Assembly (NCBI RefSeq): GCF_015706575.1 | Contig: NW_024037072.1 | Location: forward strand, 22,631,162 to 22,695,161 | Origin: Patiria miniata | Taxonomy: Eukaryota; Echinodermata; Asteroidea; Valvatida; Asterinidae | DNA: 64,000 nucleotides | Direction of reading: 5' to 3' | Shown here: positions 12,400 through 22,224 of the stretch, piece by piece | Layout: every line of letters starts with the position of its first letter | How positions within the stretch are numbered: the stretch's first letter is position 1 | The notes under the pieces: model-generated | What the model saw: the letters and a program-made list of their open reading frames with translations, nothing else | Told to the model about the DNA's origin: nothing | Database searches by the model: none | Made by a program: the position numbers and the translations under genes

Positions 12400-13850
12400 C
12401 AAAATGACGACAGGCAAGACATTTTTGGACAAGGCTTTTATTTGTATTATTATTTTATTTTTGAGAACACAGATCATCATTACAATCACATACAAAACAA
12501 CAAACACAGACAACATGACAAAACATGAAAAAACGACTGGAGACATGCACATTATTTCAGGTAAAGTGTTTATAGTTGACATGAGTTTATTTTTAACCCT
12601 TTTTAATGATAACATTAGGCTGTCTTAAATACTTAAATTACAAACACAATGATGATAGACAAGATACAAGTTCTTTTTCACTAAGAACACAAATTTATTT
12701 TAAAACAATGAACACAGAGTACAGGCACAAATGACTGGACAAATGGACATGGCGTAAATTATCACATTCCGAAAGCATCACTATTTACAAACGACACAAG
12801 GAAACTAACTCAAACTTGATCCAAGTTAAATATTGCACGAGACAAAGTGATTGAGACAAACATTTTCTGAGTTTTTAATTGTTCTTTTTTATTCAGAGTA
12901 AAGAATCAGATGAATTAAAAATGACGAAATTGTTAATAATGAAAACTGCAATAAGCCACGCAACAAAAGTAACAATAAATTCATCCCATCGTGCAGGTTG
13001 AGAAATGGCACTGTACGTCTTGAGGCACTTCTTTGGCAGGATGGAGACGTGGTTGTTGTACATTTTGTAAACAGCCAGTGCAGATCAATGTAGGTTTTCC
13101 ACAAATGAGTCTGTCCCCAGCTGCAAATATTAATTATTCCATAAGTCCTTTTTTTTGGTTTCCAAATATGAGAATTAGGCTGTCTAGAAAAGTGAAAAGT
13201 AATAAAATAATAGAGGCAAGAACAATTTGAATACAACTTTTATTTCATACATTCAGAGTGACAAAATGATTTAACAGTTAACTCTTGTATGTGTAAATGA
13301 TTACAGATCTGTTGTCCTTGCTCTATGGATAAACTTAACAACCAGGCTGTGCATTTAATACATGTACATACTTTATTCAGAAAGAATCACAGCTTAGAAA
13401 TTATACTTCAGGTGAATTGATGTTGATGTTACAGCAGTTAAGTTTCTCAAAATCTCTTTAACTAACAATAACAATTTATTGTACTATAGATAAAAAAATA
13501 ACCAAAACAAAATGATCACACACAATAACTTTGTTTGACTGAGCTGATTACATGGATAGCAATCACTTACAAAAGCAATGAACACCTGCACAAATCATGG
13601 AGATTTTTGGAGACGTGGACTTTTTTTAACCGGTCTGTTTTATTACCAGAACCAGAAAGAGTCACAATTTAATAATTCAAGAAACATTACTATTTTAGCT
13701 AATGTGAACTGATATTGTTCTATTAGGTAAATTTTGATATATTAACTTTCGAGACATAACAATATTTGTATAGAATTTTAGTTATTCTGTTTCAAAGAAT
13801 CAGATGACATAAAATCATTAAAAGAAAAGAAAATGACATCTTCTTGGCAG
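12400..13850 (-). repeat. Degenerate satellite monomers (core of unit 3)
   Basis: Minus-strand monomers with signatures 'caggcaagacatttttgg' near 12411, 'cgactggagacatgcac' near 12533, 'actggacaaatggacat' near 12732, and weaker copies near 13290 and 13605. No gene is recognised. Confidence 0.7.
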
Positions 13851-13954
13851 CATGGAGGGAAGCCAGAGTAAGTTGATTTTCTGCGTAGGTCAAAGACTGG
13901 GACATCTTGAAGCACTCAGCAGGGTGAAGATGTGGCTCGGACAGGCATCAAGTG

Positions 13955-15000
13955 AGGAAAGATGTACTTGTACATGTAGGTTGTCTGCTGATGTTTCTCT
14001 CAGTCAGCTAAGAGTGCCAAGAAGTACCGGTACGCAATCAATGATTAGAAAAACTTAGGAAAAGCTGGCGGAGACCAATGATGAGAGGCAGATTCTGAAG
14101 CGTTACTGATGAAAGATGAAGTGTAGGTTGTCAGCTGATGTTTCTCTCAGTCATGTCAGTCAGCTAAGATAGTAAGAGTGCCAAGAAGTACCCCATCAAT
14201 GATTAGAAAGGGAAAGCTGGCCGAGACCAATGATGAGAGGCAGATTCTGAAGCGTTGCTAATGAAAGATGTAGTGTAGGTTGTCAGTTGATGTTTCTCTC
14301 AGTCAGCTAAGCGTGCCAAGAAGTACCCCATCAATGATTAGAGAAACTTAAAGAAATTTGGCCGAGACCACTGATGAGAGGCAGATTCTGGAGCATTGCT
14401 AATGAAAGATGAAGTGTAGGTTGTCTGCTGATGTTTCTCTCAGGCAGCTACATGTAGGAGTGCCAAGAAGTACCCCATCAATGATAAGAGAAAATTAGGG
14501 AAAGCTGGCTGAGGCCACAGATAAATGAAACGCAGATTCTGAAGTGTTGCTGATGAAAGATGAAGTGTAGGTTGTCTGCTGATGTTTCTCTCAGTCAGCT
14601 AATAGAGCAAAGAGGTACCCCATCAATGATTAGAGAAACTTAGGGAAAGCTGGCCGAGACCACTGACAAGTAGCAGATTCTGAAGCGTTGCTGATGAAAG
14701 ATGTTGCTGATGGTTGTCTGCAAATGTTTCTCTCAGGCAGCTACATGTACCGTAGGAGTGCAAAGAAGTACCCCACCAATGATCAGAGAAAATTAGGGAA
14801 AGCTTGCTGAGGCCACAGATAAATGAAAGGCAGATTCTGAAGCGTTGCTAATGAAAGATGAAGTGAAGGTTGTCTGCTGATGTTTCTCTCAGTCGGCAAA
14901 GAGTGTAAAGAATTACCCCATCAATGATTAGAGATACGTAGGGAAAGCTGGCCGAGTCCACTGATGAGAGGCAGATTCTGAAGTGTTGCTGATGACTCCT
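13955..15000 (+). repeat. Minisatellite of about 144 bp, seven copies
   Basis: Copies of 'gccaagaagtacc' or close variants lie near 14018, 14179, 14316, 14462, 14609, 14760 and 14905. The copies carry more substitutions and small insertions than those of unit 2 (for example 'aggcagctacatgta' near 14443 and 14734). The copy number, seven against six in unit 2 and one in unit 1, shows independent expansion after duplication. Confidence 0.9.
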
Positions 15001-15289
15001 GATGCTCAGAAGAAGTTGCTACGAAGATACGCACAAATGTGTGCAAACGGTGTGTCCCTCCCAATGGGGCTCTCAAAATATGTCAAAAAGTGCCATTTAT
15101 GGTATGAGTTGAATCGCCATCAGAATTGGAGGGACAAACCTAAATGATGAACTACAGGTACATGTAGTTGTGGTCAACACTGACTCGGTAACATTTTTCA
15201 GCTGACTTCTTCGCATGGCTTAGTTGACGAGGCTGTGTTTCTGCTTTATTACTATATGAAATCTGGTCAGGTGGGATTCACTGTCCCCA

Positions 15290-15775
15290 AATATTTCATT
15301 TTCGCATGGTCAGCATTCACAGTGACAAAACTGTAACTGTTTCAATCTACCGGTATGCCATCATCTGTGCCAGTGACCGTGTCCGAGTTCCAGTTTGATA
15401 GCAAATTTACATCATTTTGATGATAAGTTGGAATGTTTATCCGTACTGTACCGTATCTTTAAAGATGACATTTCCTTCACGTGCGGTACTTTGGTTATTT
15501 TGGAAATATCAGACTTTTTAAGAGTTATACTATTAATGAGAAGGTCAGACATTGACATAGATCGATATTACCACTTAACTGGTTAGACATATGAAAACAA
15601 GGCAAATTGGGGCCACTGTCAATTTGTTGTCTCATCATCATGGTTAGCACGTCCAGTCATCACAAGCTGTCAAAATGACAGAACAATTAGCCTTGTACTC
15701 AATGTACTAAAATTCCACTGGGTTAAATTCCCCTCTGTTGTAATGTCAGGATTACAGAAACTTGCCACAGTTCCT
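15290..15775 (-). repeat. Inverted-repeat arm, right, unit 3
   Basis: Reverse complement of 11935-12330, with 'tacatcattttgatgata' near 15407 and 'tggaaatatcagactttt' near 15500 as landmarks shared with the other right arms. Confidence 0.7.
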
Positions 15776-15966
15776 TGTTTATAAAAAAGCCTTCCTTAAA
15801 ACACCTTTTTGCGCAGAATCTTTCTGCATTCTTTAATTTTATCACTTTGCAGAAACACAGTGACACATTTGTACCCTACTCGGATATTTGGTGGATGATC
15901 CAATATTTGGCACAGCCCCTCATTGTGCATGCCGGACTCCATTTGAACACATCAAATGGCTTGTGA
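15776..15966 (+). repeat. Start of disrupted unit 4, abutting RPAP1 exon
   Basis: Matches the beginning of units 2 and 3: 'cctttttgcgcag', 'tttgcagaaacac', 'cacatttgtaccctactcg', 'atttggtggatgat', then 'tgccggactccatttga'. Similarity stops near 15966, about 28 bp from the RPAP1 splice donor. The duplicated block therefore reaches into the beginning of RPAP1 intron 1. Confidence 0.7.
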
Positions 15967-15987
15967 TTAAGAATACAGTCGTTCATG

Positions 15988-15995
15988 TCTTACCT
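15988..15995 (-). promoter_or_regulatory. RPAP1: Splice donor of RPAP1 exon 1
   Basis: The minus strand reads CAG|GTAAGA, a near-perfect 5' splice site. It fixes the exon boundary at 15994, and the open frame ends six bases into the intron codons soon after. Confidence 0.75.
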
Positions 15996-16183
15996 GCAAG
16001 TTGCACCACATCCTTCTTTACGCTAATCACCTTGTCTGCTGAATCGCTGCCATCAGCTGAAGGTTTCCGTTTGTCTGGGCGTTTCACCACCGTTGCAGCT
16101 GCTGTCTGCTGTTGTGCCAGGAACTCCTGCTGCTGTCTCAACAAGTCCTCCTCGGTCTCTCCCGGCTTGGGACGTCTAAGCAT
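15994..16183 (-). CDS. RPAP1: First coding exon of RNA polymerase II-associated protein 1
   Basis: RPAP1 is a conserved eukaryotic protein that binds RNA polymerase II and is needed for polymerase assembly or import and Mediator-linked transcription. The exon encodes 63 residues starting MLRRPKPGETEEDLLRQQQ, matching the characteristic RPAP1 N-terminus (M-L-x-R-P-K-P-G-E-S/T-E-x-D-L-L). A glutamine/alanine stretch and a lysine-rich segment (KRPDKRKPSADG) follow. The start chosen is the ATG at 16183-16181. A further in-frame ATG 10 codons upstream (16213) is less likely, because family members begin at MLxRP. The exon ends in phase 1 at ...CTTGCAG, followed by a consensus donor GTAAGA at 15993-15988. 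The rest of the gene must lie to the left. No further RPAP1 exon was recognised before position 1, so intron 1 may exceed 16 kb. An isolated duplicated exon cannot be excluded. Confidence 0.8.
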
Positions 16184-16930
16184 GGCTAAGGACTCTGTCG
16201 TTACTAAACACAAGACTGAGGGGGAAAGAAGTAGGCCTATTTCCTAAAAAAAAATTGGAAATGTTTCTCAGTCCCAGATTCATGTCTTATCATTTTGCAA
16301 TGACTGACCTTCATTGAGTCTTTGAGATATATGAAAAGAAAAAAAAACAGCGTCAGGATGGACTCATACGTTGTGCCCAATTTCCGGACACCACTTCTTT
16401 TCTGTTCTGACTAAATACTAAGGAAGGTTCCGTAAAGATAGCAATACTTTGATTTAAGTGACTGAACCTAAAGATCTTCTTTCAACAATGAGACTAGGTA
16501 TGGTAACACTGCATGACGAAATTTGTACAGGCCCAATCTAAACCCAACGATGCTCATTCATCGTGCTCACGCATGTTTTAATGGGGCTGTCCGGAAACTG
16601 GCACGAAATCCTGCCAAGATTTTATGAGTATTTCTGGGGAAAATGCATAGATTTTTAGTGATACATATATATTTTAGTGATGCAGAGATTTGAAGAATTT
16701 AGTATTATTTGCCTGTAAGGGAGCAAGGAACATATCACAGCTTTATCTCTCACCTTCGCAAACGTTGATATTCACTTGTCACTTGTCAAACGCCTAAATC
16801 ACATGCACAGTACACGACCTCATGTCAAGCATGTTGTGCATGCTGGTACGGACGGATTGTTCACGTGCACGGCGAGTACGACAGGGCGCTAGCAGCAGAC
16901 TGCCGAGTACGGTGCCCCATAAGGAACATC
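16184..16930 (-). promoter_or_regulatory. RPAP1: Upstream region of RPAP1 (5' UTR / promoter side)
   Basis: This stretch lies 5' of the RPAP1 start on the minus strand and holds no other coding signal. No TATA box or initiator stands out. Part of it (about 16350-16530: 'gtgcccaatttccggac', 'aacactgcatgacgaa') resembles block 6170-6360 of unit 2, which suggests the large units include sequence derived from this region. The promoter role is inferred from position only. Confidence 0.35.
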
Positions 16931-16934
16931 ACAT

Positions 16935-17137
16935 ATCAAAAATATCTGTGTACGTATTTGCGAAAAAAATTGCGATGTCGCAAATGTTATCGCAAATATC
17001 TTTGCAAATATTCAAGAAAATATTTGCGATGTTGCAAAATGTATCGTAAATATCTTTGGTAATATTTGTGATGTCGCAAATGTTGTTGCCTACTTTGTTG
17101 TTGCATACTTTGTTGCATATTTTGAATATTTGTACCC
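16935..17137 (+). repeat. Left arm of long palindrome (AT-rich, 'gcgatgtcgcaaa' motif)
   Basis: The sequence cycles through variants of 'aaatatctttgcaaatatt' and 'gcgatgtcgcaaa'. Its reverse complement matches 17222-17287 continued at 17610-17765. The about 85 bp loop between the arms is non-repetitive. Confidence 0.75.
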
Positions 17138-17221
17138 GACTACCCTCCCATATGCACATGTTAGCAAAATGAAGGCTGGAACTCAAACAACTTTAAGGCC
17201 TGTAGTTTCTTGAAAAATAGC

Positions 17222-17765
17222 CCGGTACAAATATGCAAAATATGCAACAATGTATGCAACAAAGTATACGACAAAATTTGCGACATCCAAGGGCGGATCC
17301 AGAACACAATTTTCGGGGGAGCCCAAAAAAAATTGGTCCCCCAAAAAAGTGGGTCAAAAAAAATTACGGCGTGGGGTTCGGGGCCAGCTTAAGGGCCCCG
17401 AAAAAAAATTGGATTCTAGATGCTCTGTGGTGCGATCTGAGGCAACTTCTGACCACTTTAACCAATGTTTTTTTGAGGAAAAGATGGTGGTGTGCTCATT
17501 GCCTTCCTTTATTGGGATGTCACATAAAAAAAAAAAATGGTTTCGTTTTTGGGGGGGGGGCATGGCCCCCTTTGGCCCCCCCCCCCCTGGATCCGCCCTT
17601 GGCGACATCACAAATATTTCCAAAGATATATGCGATAATATTTTTGATAATAGTTTGCCAAATATGTGCAAAGATATTGCTGATAATATTTGTGCATCGC
17701 AAATAGTCTGGCAAGTATCAGCAAAGATTTTTTTTTGCGATATTTATTTGCAAAGATTTTTGCGA
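17222..17765 (-). repeat. Right arm of long palindrome, split by a MITE
   Basis: When 17288-17609 (the MITE plus one target-site copy) is removed, the arm is continuous and is the reverse complement of 16935-17137: 'acaaatatgcaaaatatgc', 'aatttgcgacatc', 'acaaatatttccaaagat', 'gcgataatat'. The palindrome therefore predates the transposon. Confidence 0.75.
17288..17601. mobile_element. hAT-like MITE, 314 bp, with exact 8 bp TSD
   Basis: Terminal inverted repeats are CAAGGGCGGATCCAG (left) and CTGGATCCGCCCTTG (right), 15 of 15 complementary. An exact 8 bp duplication GCGACATC flanks it at 17280-17287 and 17602-17609. The 8 bp duplication and the CA(A/G)GGGCGGATCCAG-type ends are typical of non-autonomous hAT elements. 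The interior has A-, G- and C-homopolymer runs and no transposase. The open frames of 100-200 codons crossing it are artefacts of these runs. The perfect ends imply a young insertion. Confidence 0.9.
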
Positions 17766-18254
17766 GGTGTGGTGTCCATTCAGGGCCACCATAGCAGAGC
17801 AATGTTGTCATCAACCCCGCTCATCTCAAAGCGTATAGCACGTGTTGCGCCCAATTAAAAAAAAACACCTGCCCGTAATTTCTTTTTATACGCGTGCATG
17901 AAACGTATCAACCGATTGGATAAGTTTGTCACGTGATTTAAAATAACTTCGCTGATTTTGGGAGCGTTCGAGTAGCTTACTCGTGTAAAGTCCACTGATA
18001 TGAACTTGCGCACTTTGATATTTTTTTGCCCAGTGATACAGTGCCTTGCACAGTAAAAGTTTGCCTCGAGTTTAACATAAAGTGACATTCACTCCAGCCG
18101 TAAGCGCACTCCCGGAGTCGCGGTCACAAACCTTGAGTTTGCCTACCCGTTAAAATTAAAAGAGAGATTTAAATTTGGTGCAATTTACCGATTTCCGATG
18201 TTTGTTTCAACTAGCCCCACGTTAAGGAACATTAACACTCGATCGGCCGATTTT
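17766..18254. other. Stretch with no recognised feature
   Basis: Ordinary sequence with several CpG-containing words ('cacgtgttgcgcc', 'tacgcgtgc', 'cacgtgattt'). No coding frame, repeat or transposon end was recognised. Confidence 0.4.
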
Positions 18255-18414
18255 CAGGCGGGGGTGGGGCTTCCCGCCTGCTCTGACTACCACCCCCCCC
18301 CGAAAAAAATTATAACAATAGTGCATCAGTAAAAATGTCCTCAACAATCAGACATAACAAATTCACGGAGACGGGCCCTGACATCCCCTGCAAACAATTC
18401 CTGGATAGGCCCCT
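18255..18414 (-). mobile_element. Probable hAT-like MITE, decayed
   Basis: Read on the minus strand it begins CAGGGGCCTATCCAGGAATT, close to the CAGGGGCGGATCCAGGAATT type of terminus, then 'gcaggggatg'. It finishes in a run of G followed by 'cacccccgcctg'. No convincing target-site duplication is visible, so one end may be lost. Confidence 0.45.
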
Positions 18415-18510
18415 GATTTGATTTCGAATTTTGGACTAAATTTAATGACATTAAAAATGGGTCACAAGTAATTTTAAGCTAAAAAGTACACGTATTTGGC
18501 AACAAACGGA

Positions 18511-18736
18511 CAGTGGCGTAGCCACGGGGGGGGGGGGGACCGTTGGGGGGGGGGAGACAGCCCCCCATGAATCCTTGTCGCCCCACCGCCCCCCCCCTCC
18601 AGTCCCCCCCCCCCCCCCCCCCCACTGAGATTTTGAGTTTCAAAAAAATTATCATTGATCTACATGACGCCCCCCCCCCCATGAAATGTTCCAGCCCCCC
18701 CCCCCCCCCCCCGAAAACTTCCTGGCTACGCCACTG
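18511..18736. mobile_element. hAT-like MITE, 226 bp, with 8 bp TSD
   Basis: The ends are CAGTGGCGTAGCCA (left) and TGGCTACGCCACTG (right), perfect inverted repeats. The flanks are CAAACGGA (18503-18510) and CAAACGGG (18737-18744), a 7/8 match to an 8 bp duplication. The interior is dominated by G and C runs and codes for nothing. It sits inside the unit 4 remnant: 'ttggcaacaaacgga' just before it matches unit 2 near 6310. Confidence 0.85.
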
Positions 18737-18744
18737 CAAACGGG

Positions 18745-19990
18745 GATGGAGTCGAGGGCCCCGGGAATTAGGAATGGGGCGGCTACGGAAAGAAGCGCCT
18801 CACGGAGACTACAGCGTTCGATTATAGCCATCACGTGATATACACGCCCGCAGCTACCTGACCCGCCCAAGTGTACTCGAGTTCTTTGCACGCACGGCTA
18901 TGGCGGGAAATCGAAACATGATGTGAGTGATGGAGAGATTTGTGACGCAAATATTCGCCCCTAAAAATCCAAGTTCATGTGGACTAAGAAATCCTTGACC
19001 TTGACAAAAGTTAAGTGCAAAGGATGTCTATACATTCAAGAACAGGATAGATTAGATGATAGAGGTCGGGCTTGGATCAAAACTACAAAAATGCAAAAAT
19101 CCAGATTTGCACACAACACGACCAAATTAATGTTGCATCGTGTGGCCTATGCGACAACCAGAAGATGGTGTTTGTACGTGGCCGAACAAACCATGAACTT
19201 CTAGAAGTTAGCCACAGGCCTAGGTATGTATAGTTGTGTTTCTACAAATTAAGTGAAGAAATTGGCTCTTAATTTTTATTATTATTATTATTATTTTTAT
19301 TATTTATTCGGCCAAGATTTGAAACAAACATAAGCCTATGCAGAGAATATGACAATGTAACTCTACAGAAGACAAGAGTACAAGTATAAAGAAGTCATGA
19401 AACAATACAAATAAGTGTAAACAAAAGCAAGGAGGTACTGAATAAAGACAGCAATGATAACAAGGCAAGGTTGTTGTTTCAAAATAAGACAAAACAAGAA
19501 CAGAACAAAACCCAAATTAAGATGGCCAGGATTAATAAAAGTGAACTTAAACACTATGACTCGAAAGCCTATCAATCCAATCTTAAAATTGGTTTAGTTT
19601 AAAAAAAAAAGGTTTTGATTTAAGAATGTCAAAGTAAAAGTGGAATTTGTGTTAAATGACTTTTTTTTGTTGAATGCCTGACTTCTCATGTAGGATAGGC
19701 CTATTATTCCTCCAGGAATATATGAAGCTGAAAAGTCTGATAAAGTGATATTTCTGAAACTGTGAAAGTACCACATACAGCAATGCACATGAAGGAAATT
19801 AGGTGGTGTTGTGTTCAATTAACCTTTAAAGATTGGCAGACTCCAGCCATAGTAAGGATGAGCTCTCCACTTTACCATCAAAAGTAAAGGCAAAAGGATG
19901 TTTATTTTGGACAGGGACACTGGCACAGATGACTCTGACATATAATTTTGTCGATGTGGACTATTTTGTCGATGTGATATTTTGCCATGA
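18745..19990 (+). repeat. Continuation of disrupted unit 4 (diverged)
   Basis: Blocks match units 1-3 in order: 'tggagagatttgtgacgca' near 18932 (unit 2 near 6748), 'catgtggactaagaaatcc' near 18974 (unit 2 near 6820), and the inverted-arm block 'gcacatgaaggaaatt' and 'ttaacctttaaagattggc' near 19785-19845 (unit 1 near 2360-2410). Divergence is higher than among units 1-3, so this may be the oldest copy or the parental locus. Confidence 0.6.
19270..19312. repeat. (ATT)n microsatellite
   Basis: A short run of tandem TTA/ATT trinucleotides with a few interruptions, inside the unit 4 remnant. Confidence 0.85.
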
Positions 19991-20545
19991 CAGCGCTTCC
20001 AACTTGATCGACCAGACTTCATTTTAAGTTGTGTATAGCAGAATCATAGCCTGCTGCGCTCGTCAACCAAGTCATGTGTCAAGAATCCAGCTGAAAAATG
20101 GAAAGATGTTCAGCACAACTACATGTACAGTTCATCAGGTTTGCTCCTTCCAAAACCCAGGGGTGACTGCCAATTTGGATGAAGAGTCAACCCTTATGAA
20201 CAGTATAGATGGCACCTTTTTTGGGAGTCCTGAGCTCATACCCATCTTTTGCACGAGTGGCAGGTTGTTGGCAATGCATTGGAATCACCCTCCCAGTCGT
20301 CTCCCCCTGCTCCCTCATCAGCAGAGGCCATTAGCTGTTTGTTGGCACTCCTGACTGAGCTACCTCATCAGCAGAACCTTAAATCATTTTTCCTCACTTA
20401 ATTGCATCAATGCCCAGACCACATCTTTACACTGCTGAGTGCTTCTAGCTACACATTGTATGCAGTCGCCATTGAAGGGGGGGCCTTCATGATAGAATTG
20501 TTCAACGTGCCTGGATTGGTCTACATGCATTCCTTGACCAGCCAG
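19991..20545. other. Stretch with no recognised feature
   Basis: No gene or repeat was recognised. The open frame at 20031-20354 has no familiar motif and no splice-site support. Confidence 0.35.
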
Positions 20546-20800
20546 AAATCTCTATCATCATCATCATCAAAAGAAATTTATAAAGCGCCAAAATCAAAAA
20601 GTTTGCTCTAAGGCGCTGATGGGGCACCAAAAAGAAGAAAAATTATTGATGGTGCACCTCCTGAAACAGGTGAGCTTTCAGGAGTGTCTTGAATGTGTGC
20701 AGTGAGGTGGTATCTCTAATGTATTCTGGAAGTTTGTTCCAGATTCTGGGGCCGTATACAGAAAATGATCTATCAGCAATGATCTATGTGGTCAAACAAA
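20546..20800 (+). mobile_element. SINE/MITE-like dispersed repeat ('tttataaagcgcc' family)
   Basis: Starts with (ATC)n followed by 'aaatttataaagcgcc' and 'ctctaaggcgct', then 'ggtgagctttcaggagtg' and 'ttctggaagtttgttccag'. This combination resembles a short interspersed repeat found in many marine invertebrate genomes, whose units carry an 'aagcgc...ggcgct' head and a 'gtttgttccag' core. The assignment is from memory of the pattern and was not tested by alignment. No terminal duplications were confirmed. Confidence 0.45.
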
Positions 20801-22060
20801 CATTATTTATATTGGATTTTAGGTCACCTGAAATTTATCTCTGAAATGGAACAAACGAAAACTCTAAAAATGTTCGTGCCTTTAAACATAAGATCTTGTA
20901 TTTTGCCTGAAAAAAAAACTAATTAATATGTTTCTTGAGCTTTAAAATTGTGATTTTTTCTGAATGTGGTAATAATAAATCAGGCTGGTTAAATACATAA
21001 TGTCTATGTCTCCAAAATGATTTGTGCTCGTGTTCATGCAGTGTTTTTTGTTGGTGATGGTTATCCATGTCAAAAATCTTTACTCTGAATAAATGAGAAA
21101 CCGCTCTGTAGTGTCAAAAATGTTTTGGGTGTAATCATTTCATGTCTGTGTTTATCTACACGTATGCAGCTAAAATGTTATTGTTAAGATTTAAAGAAAT
21201 TTCACTGCTGTAACAACAATTTACCTGAAATATTTGTAAGCTGTAATTCTTTCTAGAAATAAAGTAATAAGTGTGCATAGTCTTGTTCAGCAGTTTGTGT
21301 AGCCAGTCATTAACACATGTATAACATGTACCTGTTTAGTGTTTTGAGAACGATTCTAATCCACATGTATTGTGACCTGTGAATGAAATAAATAAGTTCT
21401 ATTCAATGTGTTCTTGCTTCTGTCATGCTGTGATTATTTTACTTTTTTTGCCTCTATCATTTTTTTCTATTTTACTTAATTTCAGCTCACATCAACTATT
21501 GTAGTTCCAGAAATCATGTTGATTTTGATCAATCTTTCTGAATGCGATAATAAACAGTCTAGTGTAAAAATTCCAATGTCTCCAATCGACTGTTTGTACT
21601 GTTGTGACCAGTGTTGTGTAAAGTGATTGTATGTTTGTGTTCTCAAAAAATATTTATCTGTGTCTAACAATGTTTGCCTGTAATGATTTTGTTGTTAGAA
21701 TTTCATACTTATCAAACAATCAACTAACGTCAACTATCAACACTTTACCTAAAATAATGTCCATGCCACCAGTCACTTGTTCATGTTCTCTGTGTTCATT
21801 GTTCTGACTTTAATACAATTTATGTGAAATTTTTGTTTTAAACATATAGAAAATAAAGACTTCTAAAAAATGTCTTGCCTGTCATGATTGTGTTGCTGTG
21901 ATTTACTTTTCTTGACATCCTGATGTTACTGATAGATATATACTCACATTTGCTATCAACACTTTACCTAGATAATTGGAAGCTGTGGTGTTCTTTTTGA
22001 ATAAAGTAAGAAACTTTTCAGTACAAATAAAAGTCCATGTCTCCAATCATTTTAATATGT
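20801..22060 (+). repeat. Degenerate satellite monomers, plus orientation (unit 4 core, inverted)
   Basis: Carries plus-strand monomer words: 'atgtctatgtctccaaaatg' near 21001, 'caatgtctccaatcg' near 21571, 'aatgtccatgccaccagtca' near 21757, 'aaaaaatgtcttgcctgtca' near 21865 and 'gtccatgtctccaatca' near 22032. Units 1-3 carry the same family on the minus strand, so this core is flipped relative to its left arm. No gene is recognised. Confidence 0.65.
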
Positions 22061-22224
22061 TGTTTATATCAATTAGTTGCCTGGCAACATTTTGTCTCAG
22101 CTCACCATGTATGGTGATGACTTTCTCCCTACTGTGCCTCCGCCAAAGCTTCCCAAAATTCCTCTTACAATATGTCTTGCAGTGATGCAGGTTTTGTACT
22201 TGTATTCATGATTTGGAGAATAGG

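Larger units (their letters stand above)
10251..15775 (+). repeat. Tandem segmental unit 3 (about 5.5 kb)
   Basis: Third direct copy. It is longer than the others because of an element at 11496-11910 and a larger minisatellite, and it contains an inverted segment (about 10783-11455). The left block 'cgcagacacatttgtaccc' near 10338 matches 5420 and 15860. Confidence 0.75.

Noticed and set aside
16822-17186. Lys/Tyr/Cys-rich and Asn/Ile-rich open frames on both strands
   Set aside because: They lie in the left arm of the palindrome and repeat its 'gcaaatatc' words. No protein family resembles them.
17233-17858. Open frames of 105-202 codons at 17.2-17.9 kb
   Set aside because: They cross the hAT MITE with its A, G and C runs and part of an AT-rich palindrome. 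Composition explains them.
18479-18827. Glycine-rich and proline-rich open frames
   Set aside because: These are products of the poly-G and poly-C runs inside the 18511-18736 MITE.
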